A program made the position numbers and the translations under genes. 64,000 bases of DNA, from positions 1,178,001-1,242,000 of the forward strand of contig NZ_CP032084.1 in NCBI RefSeq assembly GCF_003600685.1, written 5' to 3'. The first letter of the stretch is position 1. Each line of letters starts with the position of its first letter. Of the stretch, positions 1-11,300 are shown in pieces. The notes under the pieces are model-generated. The model had not been told where the DNA came from. It saw only the letters and a program-made list of their open reading frames with translations, and made no database searches. This DNA comes from Achromobacter sp. B7 (GTDB lineage: Bacteria; Pseudomonadota; Gammaproteobacteria; Burkholderiales; Burkholderiaceae_B).

Positions 1-116
1 ACCTGCATCGCGGTGAAGTGGGCGTAGCCGGCAAACGCCAGCGGGGCCAGGTCGGCGGCGGTGGCGGGCAGGCCGTTGCGCTGCGTGACATAGGGAAAGC
101 TTTCCAAGGCGGGCAT
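1..116 (-). CDS. class IV aminotransferase family protein, N-terminal fragment
   Basis: The minus strand opens with an ATG at 116 and stays open to the window edge, giving about 38 residues. The segment NGLPATAADLAPLAF followed by GYAHFTAMQ resembles the start of class IV (branched-chain/D-amino acid type) PLP aminotransferases, where a similar G/N-Y-x-H-F-T stretch precedes the first strand of the fold. The PLP lysine and the rest of the protein lie outside the window. The gene is divergent from the LysR gene that follows, so the LysR protein may regulate it. The family call rests on a short segment. Confidence 0.5.
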   Translation of the reverse strand, partial: MPALESFPYVTQRNGLPATAADLAPLAFAGYAHFTAMQ

Positions 117-220
117 GAAGGATATCCGGGCTGATCATCAAGTTTCGCCACTATCCTGCATTGCCTTTACCTGGGGAAACGAGTTATTTTCACGCCATTA
201 TCAAATTTGGCTTGAAGATC

Positions 221-1177
221 ATGAATCGCCTGCTGCCCGGCACCCGTGCCTTGCGTACCTTGGAAGCGGCAGCGCGTCACCTGAACTTCACGCGCGCTGC
301 CGACGAACTTGGGCTGACGCCGGCAGCCGTCAGCTATCAAATCAAAGAGATCGAAGAACAACTGGGCGTGGTGCTATTCACGCGCACCAGCCGCAGCATT
401 CAATTGACGCCTGCCGGCACGGTGCTGTTCGACGCCGCTGCCGACGCGTTGCACACGTTGCAGCAGGCGGTGTCCAAGGCGCGACGGCTGACGCGGGGCG
501 ATGCCCAACTGCGGCTGTCAGTGGGCGCGCGCTTTGCCACGCACTGGCTGTTGCCGCGCCTGCCTCAGTTTCAGGCCGAACACCCCGGCTTGGCATTGAC
601 GTTCGACATCAGCGATGCCGTGCGCGACTTTGCCGCTGACGATGTGGACGCGGCCATCCGATTCGGCGCGGGTGATTACCCCGGCGCGGTGTCCCATCGG
701 CTATTTCATACCGTCGTCGTTCCCGTGTGCAGCCCGGCGCTGTTGCAATCTGGCCGCCCGTTGGGTCGCCCGCAGGACTTGTTCAACCACACGTTGTGCT
801 ACGTAGACTGCCGGCCCGGCGGCATTGTCTGGCCGAACTGGCCGATGTGGATGGCGGCGGCGGGCGTTGATGGCTTCGACGATAGCCGTAGCGTCGCCTT
901 CGCGGAATCCAGCCACGTGGTGCAAGCCGTGATGGACGGCGCGGCAGTGGGCTTGGTGGAATGGGAACTGGTCGAACGCGACGTGCAAGCCGGCCGCCTG
1001 GTCCGGCTGTTCGATGTTGGGGTTCGGGTGGCGCCGGAATACGCCTATCACTTGGTGTATCCGGCGGCCAGCGCGTCCGACCGCCGGATATGCGCATTGC
1101 GGGATTGGATGCTGCGAACCGTCAGCGCCGCGGATGCCGTCAAACAGCACTATCAACCCGGCTCGTTCCACGAATAG
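221..1177 (+). CDS. LysR-family transcriptional regulator, GcvA-like
   Basis: This is a 318-residue DNA-binding regulator. Residues 5-65 form the LysR winged helix-turn-helix (LRTLEAAARHLNFTRAADEL, then TPAAVSYQIKEIEEQLG), and about 95-300 form the periplasmic-binding-protein-like effector domain. The wording of the helix-turn-helix matches the GcvA subgroup. I chose the ATG at 221 because family members begin just before the PGTRALRTLEAA segment; an upstream TTG at 161 would add 20 unrelated residues. It is divergent from a class IV aminotransferase gene, a likely target. The effector cannot be read from sequence. Confidence 0.9.
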   Translation: MNRLLPGTRALRTLEAAARHLNFTRAADELGLTPAAVSYQIKEIEEQLGVVLFTRTSRSIQLTPAGTVLFDAAADALHTLQQAVSKARRLTRGDAQLRLSVGARFATHWLLPRLPQFQAEHPGLALTFDISDAVRDFAADDVDAAIRFGAGDYPGAVSHRLFHTVVVPVCSPALLQSGRPLGRPQDLFNHTLCYVDCRPGGIVWPNWPMWMAAAGVDGFDDSRSVAFAESSHVVQAVMDGAAVGLVEWELVERDVQAGRLVRLFDVGVRVAPEYAYHLVYPAASASDRRICALRDWMLRTVSAADAVKQHYQPGSFHE

Positions 1178-1233
1178 AACAGTTTGTTCCGTCCAAAATC
1201 GGCCGCTTTGGCCCTGCCGCTAGTGCGCGTGTC

Positions 1234-1252
1234 ACGGTTCGACCGTTAGAAT
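1234..1252 (+). promoter_or_regulatory. inverted repeat with -10-like hexamer before the nitroreductase gene
   Basis: ACGGT-TCG-ACCGT (1234-1246) is a perfect 5-3-5 inverted repeat. It is followed directly by TAGAAT (1247-1252), a -10-like hexamer about 47 bases before the start at 1299. No good -35 hexamer is seen at the right distance. An operator or core promoter is plausible but unproven. Confidence 0.3.
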
Positions 1253-1298
1253 TCGTTCCCATACCACCCCCTATCTACCAGTCGAAAGGTCAAGTCCC

Positions 1299-1898
1299 AT
1301 GAGCAACGCTTATCTCGAGGCACTCAAGAAGCGCCGTACGCAGTATTCGCTGGGCCGTAATGTGTCGGCCTCCAAAGAAGAACTGGCCAGCCTGATCCAG
1401 GAAGCCATCAAGCACAGCCCTTCGTCGTTCAACTCGCAAAGCTCGCGCGCTGTCATCCTGTTTGGCGATGAAAGCGTGAAGCTGTGGGATCTGGCCATCG
1501 AAGAAGTGCGCAAGGTTGCGCCGGCCGAAGGTTTCGACAAGACCGAAGCCAAGCTCAAGAGCTTCGCCGCCGGCGTGGGCACCGTGCTGTTCTTCGAAGA
1601 CCAGGACGTGGTGCGCAGCTTGCAGGAAAAATTCGCGCTGTATGCCGACAACTTCCCGGTGTGGTCCGAGCAGTCGGGCGGCATGGCTCAATTGTCCACC
1701 TGGGCAGCCCTGGCCAACGCCAACGTCGGCGCCAGCTTGCAGCATTACAACCCGCTGATCGACGGCGTGGTCGCGCGTGAATGGAACGTGCCGGCCTCGT
1801 GGAAGCTGCGCGCGCAAATGCCGTTCGGCTCCAACGAAAACGGTTTTGGCGACAAGCCTTTCATGGACGATGCCGAGCGTTTCCGCGTGGTTGGCTGA
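1299..1898 (+). CDS. nitroreductase family protein (Frm2/Hbn1-like)
   Basis: This 199-residue cytoplasmic protein belongs to the FMN-dependent nitroreductase fold. The N-terminal RRTQYSLGRNV and the segment SPSSFNSQSSRAVILFG (residues 41-57) are the FMN-binding signatures seen in the Frm2/Hbn1-like branch, whose members are shorter than classical NfsA/NfsB proteins. Such enzymes reduce nitro compounds or quinones with NAD(P)H; the natural substrate is not evident. GAAAGG about 8 bases upstream supports the ATG at 1299. The gene stands alone and is followed by a strong terminator. Confidence 0.85.
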   Translation: MSNAYLEALKKRRTQYSLGRNVSASKEELASLIQEAIKHSPSSFNSQSSRAVILFGDESVKLWDLAIEEVRKVAPAEGFDKTEAKLKSFAAGVGTVLFFEDQDVVRSLQEKFALYADNFPVWSEQSGGMAQLSTWAALANANVGASLQHYNPLIDGVVAREWNVPASWKLRAQMPFGSNENGFGDKPFMDDAERFRVVG

Positions 1899-1904
1899 AT
1901 GCCC

Positions 1905-1929
1905 TGACGTGACGTGACGTGACGTGACG
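1905..1929. repeat. TGACG x5 tandem repeat
   Basis: Five perfect head-to-tail copies of TGACG lie immediately after the nitroreductase stop codon. The tract is noncoding and could vary in copy number between strains. Confidence 0.9.
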
Positions 1930-1963
1930 CAGGCGCCGGTCGCCTGATCAAAAACGCCATGCA

Positions 1964-1999
1964 AGCCCGCACTTCCGACACAGGAAGCGCGGGCTTTTT
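1964..1999 (+). terminator. rho-independent terminator after the nitroreductase gene
   Basis: A 13-bp stem with one mismatch (AGCCCGCACTTCC, then GGAAGCGCGGGCT), a GACACA loop and a run of T form a classical intrinsic terminator. Confidence 0.85.
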
Positions 2000-2113
2000 C
2001 ATGGGGCGGCACAAATTGTCGACAAGTGCATAATGGTCGTTTGTCCGGCCCGACTCCTTTGGGCCGGCAGCGCTGCCGCGCGGCAGCAAGCGCGCTTGAA
2101 GGAGAGATGCCGT

Positions 2114-3169
2114 ATGGATCCGATACTTGCCGGGCTGTCCAGATCCTTGCCCCAAGCCAAAACGGTCGAGCAACTGACCCGCCCCTTGCTGGACATGTTG
2201 GGCAGCGTGACGGGATTGGAATCCACGTACCTGACCGAGATCGATCTGAAGGCCGATTTGCAGCATGTGCGCTACGCCCGCAACGTGGGCGATTTGCAGA
2301 TTCCCGAAGGCTTGTCCGTGCCATGGTCGGACACGCTGTGCAAGCGCGCCCTGGAAGACGGGCGCATGTGCACCAGCGACGTCGCCAATTGCTGGCCGGA
2401 TTCCGAAGCCGCGCGCCAGCTGGGCATCCAGACCTACGTCAGCGCGCCCGTGCGTACCGACGAAGGCCAGCTGTTGGGCACGTTGTGCGCCGCCAGCGCG
2501 CGCCAATTGCAGTTGGCGCCGCAGGCCGAGTCCGTGTTGAAGCTGTTCTCGAACGTGATCGCCAACTTCCTGCAACGCGAAATGTTGATGGAACAACTGC
2601 ACTCGGCCAACGTCCAGCTGATGTCCTACGCGATGACGGACCCGCTGACGGGCCTGCCGAATCGCCGTGCCCTGTACGAAGAGCTGGAACGCCTGGAACA
2701 ACGTGCGTTGCGCGAAGGCGGCAGCGTGTTGGTGGGCGTGATCGACCTGGATGGTTTCAAGGGCATCAACGATACGTACGGCCATCAGCAGGGGGATGTG
2801 TTCTTGCAGGAGATCGCACGCCGCGTCGCCGCCGCCTTGCGCACGTCCGACATGCTGGGCCGCATCGGTGGCGACGAATTCGTGCTGGTGGGGCCAGGCC
2901 CCGAGCTGGATCGCATGGACGCCACGGCGGGCGCCGCCGCGCAACGGGGTGACGCCATGGAAGCCGCGCGGTCGCTGGAAGAACGCGCCACGGCGGCCAC
3001 GGCAGGGCGCTACCAGCTAGGCGATGCCGTGGTGTCTTACGAAGGAGCCAGCGTGGGTGTGGTGGCCGTGGACCCGCGCGGCCTGGACGCCGAAGCGGCG
3101 GTTCGCCTGGCCGACGCGCGCATGTACGAGATCAAGCGCGCGCGCAAAGGGGCGCGCACGATCCATTAA
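2114..3169 (+). CDS. GAF-GGDEF diguanylate cyclase
   Basis: This 351-residue protein has an N-terminal GAF sensory domain (about 15-160) and a C-terminal GGDEF domain (about 175-350). The catalytic motif GGDEF is intact at 252-256, and an RTSD inhibitory site lies at 243-246, at the standard spacing, so both c-di-GMP synthesis and product inhibition are expected. The region after GGDEF carries an alanine-rich, poorly conserved stretch (about 262-300) before the last beta strands. No transmembrane segment is visible, so the enzyme is probably cytosolic. GGAGAG at 2101-2106 supports the ATG at 2114 over an ATG at 2033. The signal sensed by the GAF domain is unknown. Confidence 0.9.
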   Translation: MDPILAGLSRSLPQAKTVEQLTRPLLDMLGSVTGLESTYLTEIDLKADLQHVRYARNVGDLQIPEGLSVPWSDTLCKRALEDGRMCTSDVANCWPDSEAARQLGIQTYVSAPVRTDEGQLLGTLCAASARQLQLAPQAESVLKLFSNVIANFLQREMLMEQLHSANVQLMSYAMTDPLTGLPNRRALYEELERLEQRALREGGSVLVGVIDLDGFKGINDTYGHQQGDVFLQEIARRVAAALRTSDMLGRIGGDEFVLVGPGPELDRMDATAGAAAQRGDAMEAARSLEERATAATAGRYQLGDAVVSYEGASVGVVAVDPRGLDAEAAVRLADARMYEIKRARKGARTIH

Positions 3170-3172
3170 GCA

Positions 3173-4111
3173 TCACCGATACGCCCGCTCGGCCGCCGAC
3201 CACTTCAACGTCTTGCGCCACTTGCCGCTTTGTTGGCGCAGTTGCAGGTCAAAGTAGCCGTCGGTTTTCTCGGGCAGCACAATCAGGAGGTTGCTGGCGT
3301 CGGACATGTCGTGATCGCGCGTGCCGTCGGGATGCCAGTCGCCCGCGATGGACTTGAAGAAGGACATGGGCTGCGCGAACACCACGCGCAGCGTGGGGCC
3401 GTCGATGTGAAACAGGTACAGGGCCTCGAAGTTGGCGCCGCCGCCTGAATAGCCTTCGCTCCATCCGGCGCGCACGCCGAAGGCCACGGCGCCGGGGGCG
3501 ATTTTGTAGGCGGCCAGATCGAAGCGTTTCCATTCGGTGGGCACCGATAGCAACGGCGCGTTGGCGTCTTCCGTTGCTACGTCCTGGGGCAGGTCGATAT
3601 CGGTATCGCGCCAGTCGGTGGGCGTCTTGACGGGGCCGTTGGTGCGCGCCAGCAGCGTGGGGGCGGCGCCCGGCGTCGTGCCGAACACGCCAAACCAGAC
3701 GCCGTTCTTGTCGTCGTCGCTGGACAGGTCGGCGCATTCGCCGCCACCGTATTTGATCAGCTGCGCCGCGCGTTCGGGCGTGGACGCCAGGCAGACCATT
3801 GCGACAAACGTGCCCGGGCGCTGCCCCCACGGCTTTGCGCCGGCCACCAGCAGCCGCTTGGGATCCTGGCCCGGGGCCAGTTGCTGCACCAGGAATTCAC
3901 GCGTGAAGCCGTCGGGCAGCGCAACGCCCAACCCGTCCGGTTGGGGCGCGCCGCTCATCTGGCTGTCGTACATCCGGCGGGCATCTTCCGTCTGGATGGC
4001 GCCGCGCGCCTTGTCCAGCGACGGCACCGTCGTGTCTGCCCATGCTTGCGGCACATATGACGCGCAGGCCAACAGGGGGGTCAACAGTAGCGAGGCGAAT
4101 CGGATGCGCAT
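3173..4111 (-). CDS. exported protein of unknown function
   Basis: I do not recognise this family. The 312-residue product starts with a clear export signal (MRIRFASLLLTPLLAC, then PQAWA). An LLAC sequence could be a lipobox with Cys16, otherwise cleavage after AWA is likely. The mature part is soluble, with no further membrane segment. The ATG at 4111 was chosen because it begins the signal peptide directly; a GTG at 4168 would add 19 residues before it. The gene converges on the diguanylate cyclase with a 3-base gap, so the two 3' ends share a termination region. Confidence 0.7.
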   Translation of the reverse strand: MRIRFASLLLTPLLACASYVPQAWADTTVPSLDKARGAIQTEDARRMYDSQMSGAPQPDGLGVALPDGFTREFLVQQLAPGQDPKRLLVAGAKPWGQRPGTFVAMVCLASTPERAAQLIKYGGGECADLSSDDDKNGVWFGVFGTTPGAAPTLLARTNGPVKTPTDWRDTDIDLPQDVATEDANAPLLSVPTEWKRFDLAAYKIAPGAVAFGVRAGWSEGYSGGGANFEALYLFHIDGPTLRVVFAQPMSFFKSIAGDWHPDGTRDHDMSDASNLLIVLPEKTDGYFDLQLRQQSGKWRKTLKWSAAERAYR

Positions 4112-4282
4112 GGGTAAGGGAAGCGTGTTAGGGGTTGAGGAAGCCGGCGCAGGATAGCGCGGGTGCACGTTTCAGAACGTTGAACTCTGTTTCTATTTTG
4201 TAAGTTGATTTCATGCAGAATGGCACGCCGGGTGCCCGGCGCCACGCTGGCCCCGCTGGCTTACGCAAAGAGAGAAGACGCA

Positions 4283-5122
4283 ATGACATTGGTACGTTTC
4301 CCACTGAACGCGGTGAAGGGCGTTTTTCTGGTCGGCGTGTTCGCGCTGTCCGCGCCGGCGATGGCCATCAATTGCGCCAAGGCGGGTACCGCCGTCGAAA
4401 AGCTGATCTGCGCCGACAAGGCCACCGTCGCGGCCGATGCGAACTTGAATCGCGCTTACCAGGCGATCTTGAAGCAGGCGCCCGACGACAGCATCCGCGC
4501 GATGCTGGTCGCCAGCCAGAAGCGGTGGCTGGCCGCGCGCGATCGTGCGCTGGACCGCTTGCTGGGCGACCCGGACACCGTGCCCGATGACAAGACCGCC
4601 GGCGAGATTGCGCGCGAGCTGATCGAGAACCGCAGCGCGCAGTTCAAGGAAACCGGCAAAGGCGCCACCACGCCCACGATCATTAGCAGGGCGGTTCAGC
4701 AGCAGAAGTTTCAATCGCAATTCACGGGCGGCGCGTTCGCCGGCTATTGGACGACTTGCGACGTGCTGCCGCACGATTATGTCGACTACGAGTGCTTTGC
4801 GATTCGTCATTATCAGAACAACGACCGCGTGTGCACGGTGGACGAATCCTGGGCGTCGGGCGCCGTCTACACCAAGCGCTACGTCGCCAACGTGGTTGAC
4901 GGCAAACCGCGCGTCATCGCGTCGTGCTCGTTCAATAGCGCCGACGAAGCCTGCGCGACCGTCGCGGACACCAAGGCGAACTGGAACCGGCATCCCGAGG
5001 CGCCCCAGTACGTGTATGCCGACACGCCGCTGCCCAAGCTGGATGGCGAGATCGATGCGTCGGACGATGCAGAATGGGTGCAGGCCTGCCTGACCGACCC
5101 GGCGTATCCGCCGGCGCAATAG
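4283..5122 (+). CDS. periplasmic protein with LprI-type (DUF1311) N-terminal domain
   Basis: The 279-residue product has a Sec signal peptide ending near APAMA. The LprI/DUF1311 domain follows: INCAKAGTAVEKLICAD, then LNRAYQAIL and QKRWLAARD. In this family paired cysteines form a small helical disulphide-bonded domain found in lysozyme inhibitors and cell-envelope proteins. The C-terminal half (about 140-279), with several further cysteines, is not a domain I know. AGAGAGAAG at 4268-4276 supports the ATG at 4283. Inhibition of lysozyme is only a family-level possibility. Confidence 0.75.
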   Translation: MTLVRFPLNAVKGVFLVGVFALSAPAMAINCAKAGTAVEKLICADKATVAADANLNRAYQAILKQAPDDSIRAMLVASQKRWLAARDRALDRLLGDPDTVPDDKTAGEIARELIENRSAQFKETGKGATTPTIISRAVQQQKFQSQFTGGAFAGYWTTCDVLPHDYVDYECFAIRHYQNNDRVCTVDESWASGAVYTKRYVANVVDGKPRVIASCSFNSADEACATVADTKANWNRHPEAPQYVYADTPLPKLDGEIDASDDAEWVQACLTDPAYPPAQ

Positions 5123-5315
5123 CCAGGCGGCGGGGGCGCGCATGGGGCTGGCATGGCGCGCGCATGGGGTGCGCGGGCCTCATGCCATCGATGTTCAAAC
5201 CGATACGCAAAACTTGCTGTTTCCCGAGGGCAGAGGCGCCGTCGCGTCTTAAAATCCGGCATTGCAGATTTTCGCTGCCGGCATCGGCCCGCGCGGAACG
5301 AACCGAGAGATATCG

Positions 5316-8300
5316 ATGGATAAGCGACAAGACCTGGAACCCCCGGCGATCCAGGAGGGCGCGACCCAGACCGGCGCGTTGCAAACCGGCGCGTTGCTGA
5401 TCGACGTGGTGCATGCTGACCTGGTGCATGCCACGGCGTCTGGCGCGCGGGATGCCATCGACGCCATCGCCATCGACATCGAAGCTGACCCTACGCTGGG
5501 CTACGCCTCGATTCAGAACGCGGTGCCCATCGTGCGTACGTTGCGCCTGACGAACCGTTCCGAGCACACATTCGAGAACATCGAGGTGCGGCTGCGCTGC
5601 AACCCCGCCTTTGCCCAACCCGTAACGCTGCGCTTTGACGTGCTGGTGCCGGGAGAAATTCGCCGTATTTCCCCGCTGGACCTGACGCCCGACCACAGCT
5701 ACGTGGCCGATCTGCAAGAGGCCGTGCGCGCCAGTATTGACGTGGTGGTGCAGTCAGGCTCGCAGGAACTGGGTCGGGCCTCGCAACCGATATCCGTGTT
5801 GGCGTATGACCAATGGGCCGGCACGCGCGCCTTGCCGGAATTGCTGGCGGCGTTTTCCATGCCGAACAATCCGGCCGTGGATGGGCTGATCGGCAAGGCG
5901 TCCAAGCTTCTGCGCGCGCAGTACGCCGACCTGCAAATGAACGGCTACCAGTCCAAAAGCCGCGACGTCGTCTGGAAGCAGGTGTCCGCCATCTACAGCA
6001 CACTGGCTGCGGAATCGCTGCACTATGCCGAACCGCCCGCCTCGTTCGGCGTGGACGGGCAGAAAATTCGCACACCGGATCGCATCATGGACGCGCGGGT
6101 GGCAACGTGCCTGGACCTGGCGATGCTGTTCTCGTCCTGCCTGGAGCAGGCGGGATTGCGTCCGGTGATTCTGATGAAAGACGGGCACGCCTGGGTGGGC
6201 GTGTGGCTGCATCAAGCGTGCTTTGCAGACCCGCTGACCGACGACGTGCAGGCGGTAAGAAAGCGCGTGGACAGCGGTGAATTCCTGGTCTTCGAAACGA
6301 CGGGCATCGCGCAGCATCCCAACTTCCGGCCGTCGTTGCGGCGCGCGTTGGAGCAGGGCGCGGCGCATCTGCGCGAAGAAAATACCTTTCGCTACGCCAT
6401 CGACGTGCATCGCGCGCGCGAATTGCAAATCAAACCGCTGCCTTCGCGCGGGGTGTCGGTGGCGCCCACGGACGCCGACGACACCGAACTCCCTGCCGCC
6501 ATCGAGCCCACGCCCGAACTGCCGCCGCTGGACCCGGAATTCGTGATCAGCCTGGAGCCCGCCGATGACACGCCGGAAGGCCGGCTGGCCAAGTGGAAGT
6601 CGCGCCTGCTGGACCTGACGCTGCGCAATCGGCTGCTGAACTTCAAGCTGACCAAATCCACCTTGCCGCTTGTTGTGCCGGACCTGGCAAAACTGGAAGA
6701 CGCCATTGCCGACGGCAGCGAATTCCGTATTCGTTCGCTGCCCGCCGCGTTGATGGACGGCAGCGACCCGCGCGTGGCCGAGGTGCATGTGGGCCGGGGC
6801 GGCCGCGCGCCGCTGGACGACATGGCGCTGGACGCGCTGGGCAGCAAGGAACTGATCGCACGCGTTACGCAGGAAGCGCTGGACGCCAACCTGCTGACCA
6901 TCTTCGGCGCGGCGCGCATCGGCCTGGAAGAGGGCGGCGCCAACACGCTGTACCTGGCGATGGGCATGCTGCGCTGGACGGAAAGCCCCGGCGCGGAAAG
7001 CGCGCATCTGGCGCCGCTGATCCTGGTGCCGGTTTCGCTGCAACGGCAATCGGTGCGCAGCGGCTTTCGCCTGGTTCGCCACGACGACGAGACCATCATC
7101 AACCCCACGTTGCTGCAAATGCTGCGCAACAACTACGAGCTGCGCATTCCGGGGCTGGACGTTTTGCCCGCGGACGACAAGGGCGTGGACGTGGCCCCGG
7201 TGTTGCAGGCGTTCCGCTTGGCCGTGCGGGAAATCTCGGGCTGGGAGGTACTGGAACAGGTGCATCTGGGCATTTTTTCGTTCACCAAGTACCTGATGTG
7301 GAAGGACTTGCAGGACCGCACCGAGCAGTTGAAAGCCAACCGGGTCGTCAAGCATCTGATTGACCACCCCGGTCAGGCGTTTGCCAAAGAGCCTTTGGAT
7401 CAGCGCTTTGACCGCCTGGACGACAGCTATCGGCCCCAAGACCTGCTGACCCCGCTGCTATCCGATTCGTCGCAACTGAAAGCGATTTGCGCGGTGGACG
7501 CGGGCCGCGACCTGGTGTTGGAAGGGCCGCCCGGCACGGGCAAGAGCCAGACCATCACGAACCTGATCGCGCATTTGCTGGCGCGCGGCAAGACGGTGCT
7601 GTTCGTCTCGGAAAAGATGGCCGCGCTGGAAGTGGTGCATCGCCGTTTGGCCAATATCGGGCTGGGCCCGTTCTGCCTGGAACTGCATTCATCCAAGGCG
7701 CGTAAATCCGAGGTGTTGCAACAGCTGGGGCGTGCGTTGGATCACAGCTGGCAGCGCACCAGCGACGATTGGGCGCGCGAGGCCGAACGCGTAAGCGTGC
7801 TTCGCCACGACTTGAACGGGCTGGTCGACGCGCTGCATCACGCGCATGCCAACCGCCTGACGGTTTATGACGCCATCGGCACCTGCATTCAGAATGCGGG
7901 CAAGGAGCCGTCGCCGATGTTCTGGGCCGACGCGCAGGCGCATCAATACCAAGACCTTGCGCAGCTGCGCGAGACCGCGCGCCGCATGTCGACCTTGTCC
8001 AAGGAGCTTGGCGTGCTGCATGGCCATCCGCTGGCGCATATCGGCATGGCCGAATGGAGCCCCAGCTGGCAAGACGCGTTGCTGGCTGCGGCGCATGCGC
8101 TGGAGCAGGCGGTGGCAAGCTTGCAGACGCAGGCGGCCACCGTGGGCGATGGGTTGGGTGTGCCGGCGCAGGGTTTGAGCCTGAATGCCTACGCGCGTCT
8201 GGATACGCTGGCTGACGTGCTGCTCGCCGCACCGCAGGTGCCCGCCGGCTTGGCCACGCAGGCGCACGACCCCGGCGCGCGCTTCCAGGTGCAGGCGCTG

Positions 8301-11300
8301 GTGCGTCACGGGCAGGCGCGCAACGCGCATTGGGAACAGGTGGGGGCGCAATGGACCGCGCAGTTGGCCGAGCTGGACGCCAATACGCTAAAGGCCGAGT
8401 GGCTGTCTGCCTGCTCGGCATGGTGGCCGAAGTCTGTCTTCGCCAAGGGCGGTATCCGCAAGCGGCTGGCGGGCTATCGCACGGACAGCCAGCGGCCGGA
8501 CGAGGGGTCGATTACCGCCATGCTGGCGCCCTTGGCGCTGGTGAACATCGAAGACCGCGAGCTGGCTGCGTTGAAGGCGGACGCGCAGCGCTTGCTGCAA
8601 GACCGCTACACGGGACTGGCCACGGATTGGGAGCAGGTGCAGCGGCATGATCAATGGGCCGAACGCTTTGCCGATGCGGTCACGCAGGCGGCGGGCGACC
8701 CGGTTTCCGCAGCCGACCTGCGCACCCGATTTCAAGCACTGGTGGGCGAAAACCGCGCCTTGCTGCAACCTGGGGCACCGTTGGGCAAGGCTTTGCTGGG
8801 CTATCGGGATGCGTGGCGCGGTCTGCAAGACTGCTTGGCGCAAGTGGACGCGCTGGCCAAACCGCCCGAAGCACTGGTGGGCGAGCCGGAGGCTAATGGC
8901 GCGCTTGAACGCATCCTGGGTGTGCTGGCGGGCTGGCGTCACAACAAACAATTGCTGATGCCGTGGTGCGTATGGCGTCAGGCGCGCGAGCAGGCCATTG
9001 CGATGCAGCTGCAAGGCTTGGTCGCATCCCTTGAGCAGGGCCGCGTGCCGCTGGAGCAGGTCGAAGCGCATTTTGAATTCAGTTATCGCAACTGGTGGGT
9101 GAAGAAGGTCATTGACCATAAGCCCGTGCTGCGCGCGTTTTCCAGTGCCGACCACGAGCGCAAGATCCGAGAATTCCGCGACGCCGACGACCGCTTCCAG
9201 AAGCTGACGTCTGCCTACATCGCCGCCGTGCTGGCTGCCAAAGTGCCCGATGGCAACGGCGTGCTGGTCAGCCCGGATAGCGAGCTTGGCCTGCTGCGCC
9301 GCGAACTGCAAAAAAAGACGCGCCACGTGCCCGTGCGCCAGTTGATGCAGCGCTTGCCGTCGCTGCTGCCCAAGCTCAAGCCCTGCCTGCTGATGTCGCC
9401 GTTATCGGTGGCGCAGTATCTGGACGCCGGGCATTCGCAGTTTGATGTCGTGGTGTTTGACGAGGCCTCGCAGATTCCGGTGTGGGATTCGGTGGGCGCC
9501 ATCGCGCGCGGTCAGCAAGTGGTGGTGGTGGGCGACACCAAGCAGTTGCCGCCCACCAGCTTCTTCAGCAAGTCCACGCCCGAAGATGACGGCGCGGGGG
9601 ATGACGGACAGGTCGAAGACCTGGAAAGCATTCTGGACGAATGCCTGGGCGCCGACATGAACCGCCTGCGTTTGCAGTGGCATTACCGCAGCAAGCATGA
9701 AAGCCTGATCACGTTCAGCAACGTGACCTATTATGACTCGCAGCTGATCACCTTCCCGTCGCCCGTGACGGATGACGTGGCCGTGCGTCTGGAAAAGGTT
9801 GCGGGCATTTACGACCGGGGCGGTAGCCGCACCAATCGCCTCGAAGCCGAAGCCATCGTGCAGGGCATCGAGCAGCACTATCTGGACGAGTCGCGCCGCC
9901 GCCAGACATTGGGTGTTGTGACCTTCAACCAGCCGCAGCAAGCCCTGATCGAAACGCTGCTGGACGCCCGCCGCCGCGCCAATGCCGAACTGGACAAGGC
10001 GATTTCGGCGCAATCCCGCGAGCCGCTTTTCATCAAGAATCTGGAGAACGTGCAGGGCGACGAGCGTGACGTCATTTATTTCTCGATCACCTTCGGCCCG
10101 GATGCCGCCGGCAAGATGACGATGAACTTCGGACCACTGAACGGCGAAGGCGGACACCGCCGCCTGAACGTGGCCATTTCGCGCGCGCGCGAAGGCGTGG
10201 TGATCTACAGCACGCTGATGCCGGAACAGATCGACCTGTCGCGGGTGCGCGCCACGGGCGTGCGCGACTTGAAGCATTACCTGGAATTTGCGCTGAAAGG
10301 GCCGCGCGCCTTGGTCGAGCAGTCGCTGCCGACCGGCCGCGAACCGGACAGCCCGTTTGAAACGCAAGTCATCAAGGTGCTGCGCGATCATGGCTGGGTG
10401 GTGCATCCGCAGGTGGGCTGCTCGGGCTACCGCATTGACATGGGCGTGGTGGACCCGCGCGCGCCGGGCCGCTATCTGATGGGTATCGAGTGCGACGGCC
10501 GCGCGTACCACTCGGGCGCCACCGCGCGCGATCGCGATCGCTTGCGGCAGGTGGTGCTTGAAGGGCTGGGCTGGACGCTGCATCGGGTGTGGTCCACCGA
10601 TTGGTGGATCAACCCGGAACGCGAAGTCGAGAAGATCCTGGCCCGCTTGAACGCGGAACTGGAACGCACGGTGCAGGACGAATCGCCCGTCGAATTCGTG
10701 ATCACCACGGAAGAAGGCGATACCGCCTGGCCGTCGGCAGACGGCGTGACCGCGCATGGGGTTGCACCCTATCGCGTAGCGGATTTGAGCACGGCCCCGG
10801 AGGGCGCTGACGCGTTCTACAACCGCGCCAACAACGCGCTGCTGGCGGAACAATTACGCCTGGTGATCGACACGGAAGGCCCCATCGCCGAGACGGTGCT
10901 GCACCGTAAAGTGGCTCGTGCGTGGGGCCTGGAGCGCACGGGTGTTCGGATCATTGAACGGTTGCGCACATTGACGCCAACGGACGTGGGTCAGACAGAC
11001 GAAGGCGAGGCCACCTTCTATTGGCCCGCCGGCGTCACCCCCGAAACCTGGAGCGGCTTTCGCGCCGCAAGCGACGACGACGCCACGCGCCGCCGCGTGG
11101 ACGATGTCTGCATTCAAGAACTGGCGAACGGCGTCCTGCACGTACTGGCGATGACCGGCAACGCGCCGAAAGTGGATGTGATCGAGTCCGTGTGCCGGCT
11201 GCTGGGCATGTCGCGTACCTTGGCCGATGCGGAAGCACGCATCGGACACGCGATAGCGGGGTTGGCGCAACGGGGCGCGGTGCGGGAGGAAATGGGGATG